A stretch of 5,260 nucleotides of DNA from an uncultured Lachnospiraceae bacterium (lineage in GTDB: Bacteria > Bacillota > Clostridia > Lachnospirales > Lachnospiraceae). Under the pieces are notes generated by a model. The model saw only the letters and a list, made by a program, of their open reading frames with translations, made no database searches and was not told the origin of the DNA. Shown piece after piece: positions 4,645-5,260 of the stretch (its first letter is position 1; each line of letters opens with the position of its first letter). The translations under genes and the position numbers were made by a program. The stretch lies in contig CAMWKA010000157.1 in NCBI GenBank assembly GCA_947174725.1, positions 1 to 5,260 of the forward strand. Direction: 5' to 3'.

Positions 4645-5260
4645 ATGAGAGAGATGATAATTGCATTGCTTCCGATTCTGCTGCCGATCCTTATGGGAAC
4701 AATTCTTTTATTTTTAAAGAATTTGAAAGAACGGAAGGTGATCCTGACTTATACGGGAACCGGACTTTTACTGACCGGGGTTTTAGCATGGAATGTTATT
4801 TTAAACGCTACAGATAGGCAGGTGACGTTGTTCTGGCTGACAGAGCGGATCCCTGTTATGCTAAAACTTGACGCGCTGGGAAGAGTATTCTTGATGATCG
4901 TGACGGTTGTATGGATCTGTGCGGGCTTTTTCTCTTTCAGCTATATGAAGCATGAGAAAAATGAACGGCGGTATTACGGATTCTTCCTGATTACTTTTGG
5001 CGTACTGATGGGACTCGGACAGAGCGGCAATCTGGTGACGATGTATGCTTTTTATGAATTTATGACGCTGGCCGCCTTTCCGCTGGTCATCCATAACCAG
5101 TCAAGAGAAGCGGTCATGGCAGGGTTAAAATATCTGTTTTATTCTTTTTTCGGTGCGTACATGGCGCTGTTCGGCTTATTCTTCTTATGTGGATATGCGG
5201 ACGCAACCACCTTTACGCCTGGGGGAATTTTAAATGCGGAACTGATTGCGGAACATGGAC
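4645..5260 (+). CDS. Second antiporter-like membrane subunit, partial (NuoL/NuoM/MrpA-D superfamily)
   Basis: This frame is open without a stop from 4645 to the window end (205 codons plus one base), so the gene is truncated by the window. It encodes a polytopic membrane protein of the same superfamily as the preceding gene but clearly different in sequence. Helices begin at about residues 5-24, 33-53, 77-97, 111-133 and 131-149. LDALGRVFL at 75-83 matches the conserved pre-helix-3 DxLS-type motif, and YAFYEFMTLAAFPLVIH at 134-150 carries the helix-5 glutamate, Glu138. The helix-7, 8 and 12 lysines lie beyond the window. It starts 21 bases after mnhD. ATG 4645 is chosen with GAAAGG upstream; an in-frame TTG at 4633 (AGGA 7 bases upstream) and an ATG at 4654 are alternatives. 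It could be an Mbx/Mbs H'-type subunit or an MrpA-like core. Confidence 0.87.
   Translation, partial: MREMIIALLPILLPILMGTILLFLKNLKERKVILTYTGTGLLLTGVLAWNVILNATDRQVTLFWLTERIPVMLKLDALGRVFLMIVTVVWICAGFFSFSYMKHEKNERRYYGFFLITFGVLMGLGQSGNLVTMYAFYEFMTLAAFPLVIHNQSREAVMAGLKYLFYSFFGAYMALFGLFFLCGYADATTFTPGGILNAELIAEHG

Overview
The window carries most of one membrane-protein operon, all on the + strand: the ion-translocating (Mrp/Mnh-type antiporter) half of a larger complex. The gene order is mnhE, mnhF, mnhG, a 319-base gap, a DUF4040/MbhD-like gene, an MbhE+MnhB fusion, mnhC, an mnhD/NuoM-like antiporter subunit, and the first 205 codons of a second antiporter-like subunit that runs off the right end. 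This is the A-B-C-D-EF-G-H order of the membrane module of archaeal-type membrane-bound hydrogenase (Mbh). Having two consecutive H-type subunits resembles the related Mbx/Mbs-type complexes. It is not the usual stand-alone bacterial mrpABCDEFG order, in which DUF4040 and MbhE form the C-terminal part of a long MrpA. No catalytic subunit (hydrogenase large or small, NuoH-like, ferredoxin-like) lies inside the window, so whether this is a hydrogenase, an Mbx-like oxidoreductase or a split-subunit Mrp antiporter depends on genes beyond base 5260.

The source looks like a Gram-positive anaerobe of the class Clostridia, possibly a gut Lachnospiraceae-type bacterium. This is inferred from the strong purine-rich Shine-Dalgarno sequences, tight gene packing with short overlaps, moderate base composition and protein style. 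No marker gene in the window proves it.

Layout: bases 32-1207 hold mnhE-mnhF-mnhG with 8-base and 1-base overlaps. Bases 1208-1526 contain no convincing intact gene but are densely structured. A decaying 12-base tandem array (about 1228-1335) runs into a 100-base imperfect palindrome with 12 bp and 24 bp perfect stems (1332-1431), which runs into a 10-base tandem array (1431-1482). Bases 1527-4623 hold the MbhD-like, MbhE/MnhB fusion, mnhC and mnhD genes with gaps of 0-6 bases or an 8-base overlap. After 21 more bases the second antiporter-like gene begins.

Working together, MnhE/F/G, the DUF4040 protein, the MbhE/MnhB fusion and MnhC would form the small-subunit membrane scaffold and probable Na+ path. 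The MnhD-like subunit, with the TM5 glutamate and TM7/TM8/TM12 lysines of the family, and the second subunit would be the H+ (or Na+) pumping units. The most unusual part of the window is the composite repeat and hairpin block that divides the operon between mnhG and the mbhD-like gene.
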